Part shown: in pieces, positions 1 to 7,567 of the stretch
Position numbering within the stretch: the stretch's first letter is position 1
Layout: each line of letters opens with the position of its first letter
Origin: Betaproteobacteria bacterium
GTDB taxonomy: Bacteria > Pseudomonadota > Gammaproteobacteria > Burkholderiales > SG8-41
Direction: 5' to 3'
NCBI GenBank assembly: GCA_016192825.1
Contig: JACPTK010000033.1
Location: 1 to 64,000, forward strand
DNA length: 64,000 nucleotides
Translations under genes and position numbers: made by a program
The notes under the pieces: generated by a model
What the model was told of the DNA's origin: nothing
Databases searched by the model: none
What the model saw: only the letters and a program-made list of their open reading frames with translations

Positions 1-1
1 A

Positions 2-154
2 GCTTCCGCCCGCGTGGGGCTCGGCCCGATGCAGCGCCACATCCCGTGGTCGATCGCCACCGTGCGCTTTCGCCTGGCTCGCGCCATCGCGCGAGGGCTT
101 CCGCAATGCCCCTGCTGCGGAAAACCGTACCGGCGGCCAGTAGCGCGTGATTAG
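2..154 (+). CDS. 3' end of an unidentified gene, cut by the window edge
   Basis: The frame is open from the first bases and ends with TAG at 152-154. The visible 50 residues are Arg-rich and end with a CPCCGKPY motif that could be half of a zinc ribbon. An internal ATG at 29 exists, so this might also be a very short gene. I do not recognise the family. It lies just upstream of the cassette-like region and could belong to it or to the host chromosome. Only coding potential and the Cys motif support it. Confidence 0.25.
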   Translation, partial: ASARVGLGPMQRHIPWSIATVRFRLARAIARGLPQCPCCGKPYRRPVARD

Positions 155-274
155 AAACACAGTACGATTAATTAGCCGACATTTCGGAAGTTCACTATAC
201 ATTGGGCGCCATCTCCTCGAGGAGACGGTGTAGGACGATGAAGGTTCCGAGTAACCACCAGTTATAAGAGAGCC
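155..274. other. Intergenic region ahead of first cassette-like ORF
   Basis: This stretch holds a perfect 12-bp palindrome CTCCTCGAGGAG (213-224) and an AT-rich part around TATACA (196-201) that could be a -10 element. No good -35 box is seen. An ATTGGGC at 201-207 resembles an integron core box with one mismatch, but no partner box is visible upstream, so I do not call an attC or attI here. Confidence 0.3.
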
Positions 275-589
275 ATGGCGAGCACCTCATCTCAGCCTAC
301 CAACGCCAAGAAGGCCACCAAGGGCTTGGCAACCGTTGCGATGCTGAAGGCGAACTTCGACGGCGGGCGGGATCATATCGAAATGTTCCTGCCTTTCGTC
401 CTGGACGTGATCCAGTCTGTTCCTACGACTGATTTTTCGGTCGATGATGTAGCTTCTCGCCTTGAAGTTCGCCACACGCTTTCGATCCCCACACCCTTCC
501 GCTTGATCCCGATGGGTGACTGGCGCGATTCGATCGCAGCCAAGCAAGCGAAAAAACGGGCGCGATGGCGCCGGCAGGACGGCAGCTAA
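275..589 (+). CDS. Hypothetical protein, probable integron cassette ORF, possibly frameshifted
   Basis: A 104-residue ORF with ATG at 275 preceded by the purine-rich AAGAGAG. The middle (about residues 30-75) looks like a compact helical module, perhaps a winged helix. The last 25 residues are unusually basic and look like frameshifted sequence, and another frame stays open from about 520 to 771. The original gene may therefore have run to 771 and now be broken. It lies upstream of two attC-like sites in the same orientation, which suits a cassette gene. No family is recognised. Confidence 0.4.
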   Translation: MASTSSQPTNAKKATKGLATVAMLKANFDGGRDHIEMFLPFVLDVIQSVPTTDFSVDDVASRLEVRHTLSIPTPFRLIPMGDWRDSIAAKQAKKRARWRRQDGS

Positions 590-771
590 AGAAAGAAGCA
601 CAACAAAGTTGTGAGGGAAAACCGTCACCATTGGACCCTGCTCGGCAGGAGTGGAACGAAGCAACATCAGTTCCTCGCGCGTATTTGGAGGAAATCCGAG
701 GGTTGAATTTGGAGCATCGAGGTATGCTGCAGCGTCGCAATGGCTGGACTGCGCCGGACTTCCACGAATGA
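565..771 (+). CDS. Short ORF, maybe the frameshifted 3' half of the preceding gene
   Basis: A 68-residue ORF whose frame is open from about 520. It ends 10 bp before a candidate attC core box (GCCCAAC, 782-788), the spacing expected for the stop codon of a cassette gene. It has no recognisable domain and no clear ribosome binding site of its own. It may be the continuation of the 275-589 gene after a frameshift or an independent small cassette ORF. Confidence 0.25.
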   Translation: MAPAGRQLKKEAQQSCEGKPSPLDPARQEWNEATSVPRAYLEEIRGLNLEHRGMLQRRNGWTAPDFHE

Positions 772-781
772 AGAGCGTGAT

Positions 782-870
782 GCCCAACACGTCGCTGCAG
801 TTAACTCTGCGGTCGAAAATGACGCTCCACGAGTGTTGCTCGCACGCGCATTTCACCGCGAACGTTGCGT
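782..870 (+). other. Weak candidate attC recombination site
   Basis: Begins with GCCCAAC (782-788), a perfect RYYYAAC core box followed by a typical CACGTCGCTGCAG arm. The best right core is GTTGCGT (864-870), which has one mismatch to GTTRRRY. The arms pair imperfectly around TCGC. The length of 89 bp is within the known attC range. It would separate the ORF ending at 771 from the ORF starting at 894. Confidence 0.35.
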
Positions 871-893
871 CATCAAGGGCGGAGCGCTGAGGC

Positions 894-1415
894 GTGACCT
901 GGCTAGTCTCAGGCGATCGGATCGGAACCGTTCTCGCGGTGTCCGATTCTGGCGTTCCTATTTGCCACGGCGAGGGGCAGCACGAACCATTGCCGCCTGG
1001 CATGAATGAATCCCGCGGCAACATAGACCGGATTTTGTTCACTCGACTTCAAAAAGCAAAGTGTGCGTGGACGGTTGCCTTGCCCAGCGAGGCGCCGATT
1101 CACGTTGATGCCAATGGACAAGGTCTCCTTGAGCGCGTTGCGAAAGCTCCGGATAAGTCACACGGAATGATTACGTTTTTCACTGATCCTGATCTCGTGG
1201 GCATCGTGACCGTTGTTCCGGAGGCCACCTTTGTGCATATCCGGCGTCTTCTGGAGCTGGTACTTATCTCCGAGTCGTTGCGCTATTCATTCGCCTTGGA
1301 GTTTCTTGGGTTTCGAGTACCTCACGCCACGACCGCCACCCCAACGTGGGAGGAGTTCATTGCGGGCAAGCCGTACTTCTTTCATGAAGTCACCGTCGCA
1401 GTGAGGCACGGATGA
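894..1415 (+). CDS. Hypothetical protein of an integron cassette
   Basis: A 173-residue ORF starting with GTG at 894; ATG at 1002 is an alternative start that would give 137 residues. No signal peptide, membrane segment or known motif is apparent. The stop codon lies 1 bp before the left core box of the attC site at 1417-1478, the classic compact arrangement of a cassette gene and its recombination site. Function unknown. Base composition is lower in GC than the catabolic genes further right, which agrees with acquisition by transfer. Confidence 0.5.
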   Translation: MTWLVSGDRIGTVLAVSDSGVPICHGEGQHEPLPPGMNESRGNIDRILFTRLQKAKCAWTVALPSEAPIHVDANGQGLLERVAKAPDKSHGMITFFTDPDLVGIVTVVPEATFVHIRRLLELVLISESLRYSFALEFLGFRVPHATTATPTWEEFIAGKPYFFHEVTVAVRHG

Positions 1416-1416
1416 C

Positions 1417-1478
1417 GCATAACTGTTTAAGGCAGCCGCCCGGCCAAAAGCGGCCGGCGGCTGATTAAGACGTTGGGC
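1417..1478 (+). other. attC recombination site (62 bp)
   Basis: Left core GCATAAC (1417-1423; one mismatch to RYYYAAC) and right core GTTGGGC (1472-1478; perfect GTTRRRY). Between them two arms pair extensively: AGGCAGCCGCC on the left against GGCGGCTGATT on the right, with an inner CGGCC/GGCCG stem around AAAAG. This imperfect long hairpin with core boxes at its ends is the diagnostic attC architecture. It sits directly after the stop codon at 1415 and 59 bp before the start of the DUF262 gene. Confidence 0.8.
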
Positions 1479-1536
1479 CTCATGAACGACCGTTGCCGAA
1501 CCTGCAATTTTGAATCTACTGAGGACGAATAGAGTC

Positions 1537-3027
1537 ATGAAAATGACGCCACAGCGCCGCGCCCTGGACAAGATCTACAAGCGGCGAGACCGCTACGAGA
1601 TTCCTGAATGGCAGCGAGAGGAGGTTTGGGACACTGCCAAGAAGCAACAGCTTATCGATAGCATACTCCGCGGCTGGCGCCTTCCTAAGTTCTACCTCGT
1701 AAAAATCGCAGAAGACGAGTTTGAAGTCGTGGATGGTCAGCAGCGGCTCGCTGCCATCTATGAATTCTTTGCAAACGAGCTGCCATTGTCGTCCAACTCC
1801 GTCGCGCGGTTTGGAGGTCCCTACTATAAAGACCTCAAGTCGAAGTACTCTGACGCCTTCGATGACTTCGAGATTGACTACGACGAAATCGAGGAGGCAA
1901 CCGAAGCGGAACTCAAGCAGTTCTTTCAGCGGCTACAGGAAGGGCTTCCCCTCACCAGCAGCGAGAAACTGAACTCAGTACACAGCAAGCTCCGCGACTA
2001 CTGCAAGACTCTCGCGAAGCATGACTTCTTCAAGAAGTCCGTTGTCGTCCCTGACACGCGTTTCGCTCATTTTGACATCGTAAGCAAAGCGGCGGTCATC
2101 GAGATCGAAGGGATTGAGACGGGTCTACGGTACGACGATATCAAGCCAGTCTTTGAAGCGCAGAGCACCTTCTCTACTACATCCGCAGCCGCCAAGCGCC
2201 TTCGATCTGCTTTGGACTTCCTCGCGACTGCTTTTCCAACCGCGAATTCATTGCTGAAAAATCGTACGGTGGTTCAGTCAGTAATCAGCCTCGCCTGCCG
2301 GCTTGTCGCCACCGGCAACTCGGCAGGTCTTGAGAAGAAGTTCTCGAGCTTTGTTCATCACTTTATGAGCCAGCTGAGTCATCAAGTAGAACTCGGGCAG
2401 GCGGCCATCAACTACGATTTCATCCGATTCCAGAAGTCGATCAATGCTAACGTGAAGGCGGGCGCTCGCACCCGGCAAGAAATCCTTCTGCGTAAGGCGT
2501 TCATGCACGATCCCGGGCTGGCAGCTGCTTTTGATCCCAGCGCTCTCGTTGAAAGCGGACTGACCGGCCGCATCAAGGAGCTAGGTGATGCCATAGGTGC
2601 CGAAATCGCGCGCTTGAATGCCGCATACTCGGCCGATCATGGGATGGACCTCTTCAAGGCCACGAACAAGACTGTACCGGCGCTAACTAGCTTGGGCAAA
2701 CCTATCAAGGATTTGACCACGTACAAGAGATTTGTCACCGATCTCTACTTCATCTTTCGTGAAAGTACTGGACAGCGACTAGGCGCAACCATCCCGGTCT
2801 CATTTTCTGATGTAAATGGTCTGCGAACTGATCTCCAGCACGACACTGACCACGGAGACAACACGAAGGTCAAAGCGAAGAAGAAGCAAGCAGGTGCCAC
2901 CTTTAAGAAGTTTTCAGGCGAGGCATCGCCTGACGTCCTGGACCCGATGCACTTTGTGCTTGTGCAAGCGAACCTGCTTTCGGCACTCGAGTTGGACCTG
3001 AAGAACCTCGCGCTCCCGAAGCCATGA
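1537..3027 (+). CDS. DUF262 domain protein with C-terminal HEPN-like motif
   Basis: A 496-residue protein. The start at ATG 1537 is chosen because GAGGA lies at 1521-1525; a TTG at 1510 is an alternative. The N-terminus carries the DUF262 (ParB/GmrS-like nucleotidase) signature: IPEWQREEVW (residues 22-31) and DGQQRL (66-71). No DUF1524 HNH nuclease is seen at the C-terminus. Instead there is LRTDLQHD (R at about 430, H at about 435), matching the R-x4-H motif of HEPN ribonucleases, followed by a helical tail. DUF262 proteins are common in phage defence. The gene lies between an attC and a truncated attC, so it is a cassette cargo. An antiviral role is inference. Confidence 0.8.
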   Translation: MKMTPQRRALDKIYKRRDRYEIPEWQREEVWDTAKKQQLIDSILRGWRLPKFYLVKIAEDEFEVVDGQQRLAAIYEFFANELPLSSNSVARFGGPYYKDLKSKYSDAFDDFEIDYDEIEEATEAELKQFFQRLQEGLPLTSSEKLNSVHSKLRDYCKTLAKHDFFKKSVVVPDTRFAHFDIVSKAAVIEIEGIETGLRYDDIKPVFEAQSTFSTTSAAAKRLRSALDFLATAFPTANSLLKNRTVVQSVISLACRLVATGNSAGLEKKFSSFVHHFMSQLSHQVELGQAAINYDFIRFQKSINANVKAGARTRQEILLRKAFMHDPGLAAAFDPSALVESGLTGRIKELGDAIGAEIARLNAAYSADHGMDLFKATNKTVPALTSLGKPIKDLTTYKRFVTDLYFIFRESTGQRLGATIPVSFSDVNGLRTDLQHDTDHGDNTKVKAKKKQAGATFKKFSGEASPDVLDPMHFVLVQANLLSALELDLKNLALPKP

Positions 3028-3035
3028 GGCCCAAC

Positions 3036-3195
3036 ATTCGCACGCCCCAAACCGACTGCCATCGCCCGCAGCGACAGACCCGCCAGCAACCCAAGACTCA
3101 GTTCTTCACGCTCTTGCAGACTCAACCTCGTATAACTTGGCATGCAACACCTCCTCCAGTATCGTGGATAAGTGTTGCACTAGCTGTTTGAGACA
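3036..3195 (-). mobile_element. IS30-family insertion sequence remnant, 5' end only
   Basis: On the minus strand an ATG at 3143 opens MPSYTRLSLQEREELSLGLL, the typical N-terminus of IS30-type transposases (helix-turn-helix that binds the inverted repeat). Homology stops after about 35 residues at LGRA (about 3038), where it meets GCCCAAC (3029-3035), the left core box of a third attC directly after the DUF262 stop codon. The outer IS end is probably near GAGACACC (3190-3197). Only the first tenth of the transposase is left, so the element is dead. It appears to have inserted into, or recombined within, the attC. Confidence 0.7.
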
Positions 3196-3201
3196 CCCCT
3201 G

Positions 3202-3272
3202 TAAATCCTGTTGAATCCTGTTAATCCTGTCTATTTTTTGATTTTATCTGCGTGTATCTGCGTTTATCTGCG
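3202..3272. repeat. Degenerate 10-bp tandem repeats
   Basis: Two short arrays lie back to back: AATCCTGTT repeated three times (about 3202-3230) and TATCTGCGTK repeated three times (about 3244-3272), separated by a T-rich stretch. They occupy the gap between the IS30 relic and the aldolase gene and contain no ORF. Such arrays are probably slippage products or decayed repeats. Confidence 0.6.
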
Positions 3273-3280
3273 GTTGATGT

Positions 3281-4057
3281 CTACTTTTTCATCGCCTTGC
3301 GCTTCCACGCCTCCCACGCCCTGCCCAGCCCGTAGCCTTCGCGCGCCTCGATCAGGCGCGCTTCCTCGGGGTCGAGGAACTTGATCGGCTTGCCAGGCGC
3401 TATGGCCATGGCCTGGGCCTGGAGCGTCGCGTTGAGCGCCAGGAAGATGCTGCGGCCGACCAGGCGCGGCAGCGACGGCCCTACGACCGTCGCGCCGTGT
3501 CCCCGCATCAGCACCGCCGGCTTGTCGGCGATGCTTTCTGCGAGCGCGCGGCCAAGCGCCGGATTGCGGATCAGGAGGTCGGTCATGCCCGCCGCGTCGC
3601 GGATCTCGAAGATGGGCACGCCGAGCGCAATGAACGCGGCCCGGTGATACATCGGCTTCAGCGGCACGTCGATCACGCCGAATGGGATCACCGGCGGCGC
3701 GTGAAAGTGCGTGATGGCCATCACATCAGGCCGCGTTTTGTAGATTTCGCCGTGGATGAAGCGCTCGGTGTAGAGATTACGACCCTTCGGGTCCACCGGA
3801 TTGTTGTCGAGATCGAACTCGAGGATGTCCTTCGCCGTGACCAGCTCCGGCGCGAGCGAGTGCGACAGCAGGAAGCGGTTGGCGTCGCGGTTGTGGCGTA
3901 CGCTGACGTGACCCCAGCCGTCGAGCACCCCGTGCTGGGCGAGGATCCTGTTGGCGGCAACCAGGTCCGCGACCAGCTGCGGGTCGGCGCGCCCCGCTGA
4001 TCGCGGGTGACTCGTGACTCGTGACTCGTGACTGGTGCCGGACCGCCGTTTAACCAT
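3281..4057 (-). CDS. Class II aldolase/adducin family protein
   Basis: A 258-residue cytosolic enzyme of the fuculose-phosphate aldolase / ribulose-phosphate epimerase fold. Evidence: HVSVRH near residue 50, the Zn-binding THFHAP motif (about 138-143) and RGHGATVVG (about 200). Family members cleave or decarboxylate hydroxy-acid phosphates or related compounds through a Zn enediolate; the substrate here is unknown. The annotated N-terminus (first about 20 residues) is translated from a GTGACTC heptamer repeat, so the true start may be downstream, near RADPQLVADLVAANR. It lies 34 bp upstream-to-stop from the amidohydrolase gene on the same strand, so the two are probably co-transcribed. Confidence 0.85.
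   Translation of the reverse strand: MVKRRSGTSHESRVTSHPRSAGRADPQLVADLVAANRILAQHGVLDGWGHVSVRHNRDANRFLLSHSLAPELVTAKDILEFDLDNNPVDPKGRNLYTERFIHGEIYKTRPDVMAITHFHAPPVIPFGVIDVPLKPMYHRAAFIALGVPIFEIRDAAGMTDLLIRNPALGRALAESIADKPAVLMRGHGATVVGPSLPRLVGRSIFLALNATLQAQAMAIAPGKPIKFLDPEEARLIEAREGYGLGRAWEAWKRKAMKK
4007..4034. repeat. GTGACTC heptamer array
   Basis: Four tandem copies of GTGACTC, the last ending in GTGACTG. The array overlaps the predicted 5' end of the aldolase gene. It is one of several heptamer arrays in the gaps of this part of the window. Confidence 0.7.
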
Positions 4058-4091
4058 CGCCCACCCCTTATCCCCTACCCCTCATCACGCC

Positions 4092-5171
4092 TCACTTCCT
4101 CCTCGCTTTTCGAACCGGCTTGCCGCCGGGCGACACGGCCAGCTTCATGCCCAGCATGTCCATCGCATTCTCGTAGTAGATCTTGCGCCGGACGCGGTCC
4201 GAAAGCTTCAGCGAGTCGATCGCCCGGATGATCGCTCGGATGAATCCCGGCCCGCCCTCCGGATCGAACGGGCAGTCGGTGCCGAACAGCACCCGGTCCG
4301 CGCCGAAGAAGTCGAGCCCGCAGCGCAGCGCGGGCGCCGAGCCGTTGATCGCCGTGTCGCCGTAGAACATCTTGAAATAATCCAGCGGGCGCCTGCCCAG
4401 GCTTTTGCGCAGCGCAATGTAGTCCTCGTCGTGCGTGCGTAGCCCCATCTGGTCCATGCCGAGCCCGATGCGCTCGTCGAAGAACGGCGCCATCGCGCCG
4501 AGGTGGTGCGTGATGATCTTCATGCCCGGCAGCTTCTGCAGCATGCCCGAGAATACGATGCGCGCCATGCACGCGCTGGTTTCGTAGGGCCAGCCGAACA
4601 GCCACCAGATCTCGTATTTCGACTTCGATTCGGTCGGGTAATCGGCGAATTTGGAGGTACGCGCCGGATGGAGCCAGATCGGCAAGTCGTACTTCTTCAC
4701 GCAGCGCTCGAAGATCGGAAGGAACTCCGGGTCGTCGAGCGGCCGGCCGTTGACGTTGGTGAAGACCTGGATACCCTTCGCGCCGAGCCGGGTGATCGCG
4801 CGGTCCATCTCCTCGATCGCGGCCGGCACGTTGTTCATCGGCAGCGAGGCCACGAAGGCCGGGAAGTGATCCGGGTGCAGCGCGACGATCTCGGCCATCC
4901 CGTCGTTGGCGAGCCGCGCGAGCGCCGGCGACTCCTCCGGCCCGGCGAGCATCTCGATCGCCGGCAGCGACAGCGTCAAGATCTGCTTGTAGCCCCTGAA
5001 CGCCTTCATCATCCGCATGCGCGCATCGAGGTTCCACAGCACCGGGATGTTCATCCAGCGCATGATCGTCGCCGACAGCGCGGGATTGCTGCTCGCGATC
5101 GCCCGCATGCGCTCGAAGTAGAGCTGCGGAAAGATGTGCGGAAAGATGTCCAGCTTGAGACCGTTTTTCAT
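4092..5171 (-). CDS. Amidohydrolase family protein (ACMSD-like)
   Basis: A 359-residue TIM-barrel hydrolase or decarboxylase of the amidohydrolase-2 group. The N-terminus reads DIFPHIFP where classical members have D-x-H-x-H, so the first His is Phe; a DIF/DVF variant is known in a subgroup. Other ligands are seen: WLHP (about 166), THHLG (about 222) and the catalytic Asp in GTDCPFD (about 298). Substrate unknown; ACMSD relatives decarboxylate aromatic acids or hydrolyse lactones. It is first in a minus-strand pair with the class II aldolase, which suggests a two-step breakdown of a ring-derived acid. Confidence 0.85.
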   Translation of the reverse strand: MKNGLKLDIFPHIFPQLYFERMRAIASSNPALSATIMRWMNIPVLWNLDARMRMMKAFRGYKQILTLSLPAIEMLAGPEESPALARLANDGMAEIVALHPDHFPAFVASLPMNNVPAAIEEMDRAITRLGAKGIQVFTNVNGRPLDDPEFLPIFERCVKKYDLPIWLHPARTSKFADYPTESKSKYEIWWLFGWPYETSACMARIVFSGMLQKLPGMKIITHHLGAMAPFFDERIGLGMDQMGLRTHDEDYIALRKSLGRRPLDYFKMFYGDTAINGSAPALRCGLDFFGADRVLFGTDCPFDPEGGPGFIRAIIRAIDSLKLSDRVRRKIYYENAMDMLGMKLAVSPGGKPVRKARRK

Positions 5172-5469
5172 GGGATTTTCGTTATTGGAGTTGGAAGGAG
5201 CGGAACGTCCGCAACATTAGACGATCTTGCGCTGGACCGCAATCGCGCAGGTCATTGAAAACAAACGGCGCTTGACCCCATCCGGCTCTCTGCATCGGGT
5301 TGCGCGGACGCGGCCCTGGACCGCCGCCGGGAAGCAACCCGCGGAAGCCGTGTCGCCAGCGTGCGACAACGCCAGCTACCCGGACACGTCCTGTAACACT
5401 TTGTTACGGGAATGCATCGCGCGTTTTGCTAGTCTTACTTTCGTGATCATGCGCAACGAGGATGACGCC

Positions 5470-5847
5470 ATGATTCGGACAGGAAAACTCGCGGCGCTCG
5501 CGGTATTGGTGCTCGGCCTCGCAATCAGCGTGCCGGCGCTGGCAGATCGCGGCAGAGGTCATTACCGCCCGCGCTCGCATGTGCATTGGGGCGTGTTCGT
5601 GGGCGTGCCGTCACTGTGGTACTACCCGCGCGCTTACTACTACCCGCCCTCCTATTACTACTATCCGCCGGTGTACGCAGCGCCCGCCTCGCCGCCGGTT
5701 TACATCGAGCGCGGCGACACGGGCGCCGCGCCGGAGCAGGCGCAGGCGTACTGGTACTACTGCCCCGAATCCCAGGCTTACTACCCTTACGTCAAGCAAT
5801 GCGCAGGCGGATGGCAGAAGGTGGTGCCCCAACCGCCGGGTGGATAG
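5470..5847 (+). CDS. Secreted Tyr/Pro-rich hypothetical protein
   Basis: A 125-residue precursor. The start at ATG 5470 is preferred because GAGG lies at 5458-5461 and a signal peptide follows directly (hydrophobic LAALAVLVLGLAISVPALA, cleavage after ALA). The mature part is rich in Tyr and Pro (runs of YYYPP) and ends with a conserved YYCPESQAYYPYVKQC block, common in small exported proteins of Betaproteobacteria. Likely periplasmic or outer-membrane associated. Function unknown. It is followed by a lipoprotein gene in the same direction. Confidence 0.75.
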   Translation: MIRTGKLAALAVLVLGLAISVPALADRGRGHYRPRSHVHWGVFVGVPSLWYYPRAYYYPPSYYYYPPVYAAPASPPVYIERGDTGAAPEQAQAYWYYCPESQAYYPYVKQCAGGWQKVVPQPPGG

Positions 5848-5856
5848 GGCGTAATT

Positions 5857-5879
5857 CGTGATTGGTGAGTAGTGAGTGG
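5857..5879. repeat. GTGATTG/GTGAGTA heptamer array
   Basis: About three degenerate heptamers of the GTGAKTG type between two envelope-protein genes. A similar group lies at 6446-6467. Confidence 0.55.
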
Positions 5880-5904
5880 ACGGACCAGAGCGGGCATACG
5901 AGAA

Positions 5905-6435
5905 ATGAAATCGATTTACTCTTGGCGGTCTTGGCGTCTTGGCGGTTCGATCTTATCGCTGCTCGCGCTCGCCGCGTGCGTGTCGGTGCCGAGCGGGCCT
6001 AGCATGATGTCGCTCCCGGGCACCGGCAAGAGCTTCGACCAGTTTCGCTTTGATGACCAAGAGTGCCGGCAGTTTGCGAGCGCGCAGGTGGGCGGGACCA
6101 CGCCCAACCAGGCCGCCAGTGACAGCGGCGTGACGAGCGCCGCAGTCGGCACGGCGGTGGGCGCCGCGGCCGGCGCCGCCATTGACGGCGGCAGCGGCGC
6201 CGCGGTGGGCGCCGGCGTCGGCCTGCTGACCGGTGCGCTCGCGGGATCGGGGGCCGCCAGTGCATCGTCCTACACCCTGCAGCAGCGCTACGATAACGGC
6301 TACGTGCAATGCATGTATGCCAAAGGCCACAAGGTCCCGGTGTCCGGGCGTTTCGCGTCGGCCAACGAGCGCCCTGCCCCCCGGCCTGCGCCGCGCTACT
6401 ACGCGCCGCCGCCTCCGCCGCCGTATTACCGCTAG
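5905..6435 (+). CDS. Glycine-zipper lipoprotein
   Basis: A 176-residue precursor starting at ATG 5905. The N-terminus is a lipoprotein signal with lipobox LAAC, so the mature protein is probably anchored in the outer membrane. The centre (about residues 75-125) is Ala/Gly-rich with GxxxG-type spacing (AVGTAVGAAAGAAIDGG), the glycine-zipper pattern that forms membrane-inserted helices. The C-terminus is Pro-rich. A conserved DDxxCxxFA motif sits after the lipobox. Relatives are general envelope proteins of unknown function. A terminator follows. Confidence 0.75.
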   Translation: MKSIYSWRSWRLGGSILSLLALAACVSVPSGPSMMSLPGTGKSFDQFRFDDQECRQFASAQVGGTTPNQAASDSGVTSAAVGTAVGAAAGAAIDGGSGAAVGAGVGLLTGALAGSGAASASSYTLQQRYDNGYVQCMYAKGHKVPVSGRFASANERPAPRPAPRYYAPPPPPPYYR

Positions 6436-6445
6436 CCTGAAACGG

Positions 6446-6467
6446 CGTGAGTGGTGATTGGTGATTC
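6446..6467. repeat. GTGAGTG/GTGATTG heptamer array
   Basis: Three degenerate heptamers directly after the lipoprotein stop codon, of the same type as at 5857 and 7838. Confidence 0.5.
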
Positions 6468-6478
6468 GACCTGAGACG

Positions 6479-6506
6479 AAAAAGCCCGCGCGTCCGCAGG
6501 CTTTTC
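6479..6506 (+). terminator. Probable terminator after the lipoprotein gene
   Basis: AAAAGCC and GGCTTTT pair as an inverted repeat around a GC-rich centre, with the 3' arm ending in T residues. Placed 44 bp after the stop codon of the plus-strand lipoprotein gene. Confidence 0.5.
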
Positions 6507-6530
6507 TTGACGGGAAGCAGCTGATGATGA

Positions 6531-6558
6531 AATAGGCCCGGGTATACCCGGGCCTATT
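6531..6558. terminator. Perfect 28-bp palindrome, probable bidirectional terminator
   Basis: AATAGGCCCGGG and CCCGGGCCTATT form a perfect 12-bp stem around TATA, with short A/T tails on both sides. It lies between convergent genes (lipoprotein on plus, VOC protein on minus) and touches the stop codon of the latter, so it can serve both. Confidence 0.7.
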
Positions 6559-7518
6559 TCATTCCACCTCGTTGAACTGCCCCCGGGTGACCTGCAGCGG
6601 CGCGCCGAGCCCGGACAGGATCGTCGCGCGGCGGACTTCGTTGGCGGTGCGGCGGCGCTCCTCGTCCAGCCACAGCCGGTCGTGCCCCCACATGCTGCCG
6701 CCGTGGGTGACCTCGCGCGGCGTCCAGGTCGCCTCGTCCACGGTACGCCCGCCCCAGCCGTACTCCATCATGAAGCCCGCCGGGCAGAACGCGTAGAAGG
6801 ACAGCGTCCAGTCATTGGAGTGTCGCCCCAGCGTCTGGCCGATGCGCCAGCGTTCCTGCGCGAAGTCGTAGGCGCGGCCGACGTCGTCGAGCGCGAGCAC
6901 CTCGAACAGAACGTGATGCACGCCGTTCAGCTTCGATTGCAGCAGCGCGACGCTGTGGTGGCGCGGGTTGGCGCGCAGGAACATCAGGCGATAGGGCTTG
7001 ACCATGTAGTCGGTCAGCCGGAAGCCGAGCGTATCGCGGTAGAACGCGCTCATGGCGTCGATGTCCTGCACGTGGAACACGGCGTGACCCATGCCGAGCG
7101 GGCCGCAGCGGAACCCTCCGTGCGGCCGCGGTGCCTTGAACGGCCCCTCTCCCGCTGCAAGGCCGTGAAAGAACTCGATCCGGTTGCCCGCCGGATCTCG
7201 GCACCATGCCATGCCCTCGACGCCGCGCAGCATCAGCTCCTTTTCGCTGGCGGGCGTCACGGCAACGCGCACCGCCTCGAGCTGGCGCACCGTCTCCCGC
7301 AGCGCCTCGGGACCGGCGGTCTGAAAGCCGAAGAAGCCCGGGCCATCGTGATCGGACCGCTGCACGAGCACGCGGTGGCAGCGGTCGTCCATGCGCAGCG
7401 CGAGCGCGTCCGCGCCGCGCTCGGCGATCTGCATCGCCAGCACGTCGGTCGCAAACGCGCGCCACGCGCCAAAATCGGTTGCGTCCACCCCGATGTATCC
7501 CAATCCCTGTACGCGCAT
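6559..7518 (-). CDS. VOC family protein, type I extradiol dioxygenase-like
   Basis: A 319-residue two-domain vicinal-oxygen-chelate protein. The C-terminal domain (from about residue 140) keeps the Fe(II) triad of BphC/HsaC-type ring-cleaving dioxygenases: His in MGHAVFHV, His in GVHHVLFEV and Glu in FMMEYGWGG. Conserved HSND and the SFY motif are also present. Members cleave 2,3-dihydroxybiphenyl-type catechols between or next to the hydroxyls. No ring-hydroxylating genes are adjacent, so the substrate is open. It stands alone on the minus strand. Confidence 0.85.
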   Translation of the reverse strand: MRVQGLGYIGVDATDFGAWRAFATDVLAMQIAERGADALALRMDDRCHRVLVQRSDHDGPGFFGFQTAGPEALRETVRQLEAVRVAVTPASEKELMLRGVEGMAWCRDPAGNRIEFFHGLAAGEGPFKAPRPHGGFRCGPLGMGHAVFHVQDIDAMSAFYRDTLGFRLTDYMVKPYRLMFLRANPRHHSVALLQSKLNGVHHVLFEVLALDDVGRAYDFAQERWRIGQTLGRHSNDWTLSFYAFCPAGFMMEYGWGGRTVDEATWTPREVTHGGSMWGHDRLWLDEERRRTANEVRRATILSGLGAPLQVTRGQFNEVE

Positions 7519-7567
7519 CGCCGTGCTCCTCCGGTGTATCGGTGCGCCTCATTATTGCTTACGCCGG

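Noticed and set aside
155-274. attI site or an extra attC
   Set aside because: Only a single ATTGGGC word is present; no pairing partner or integrase start was found.
287-1042. A 251-codon minus-strand frame over the first cassettes
   Set aside because: Crosses the attC-like site and has no recognisable domain; cassette genes are oriented on the plus strand.
6531-6558. Palindrome as a member of the repeat element family
   Set aside because: It does not share the GTCGGACTT core or the CTAG edge; a terminator explains it better.
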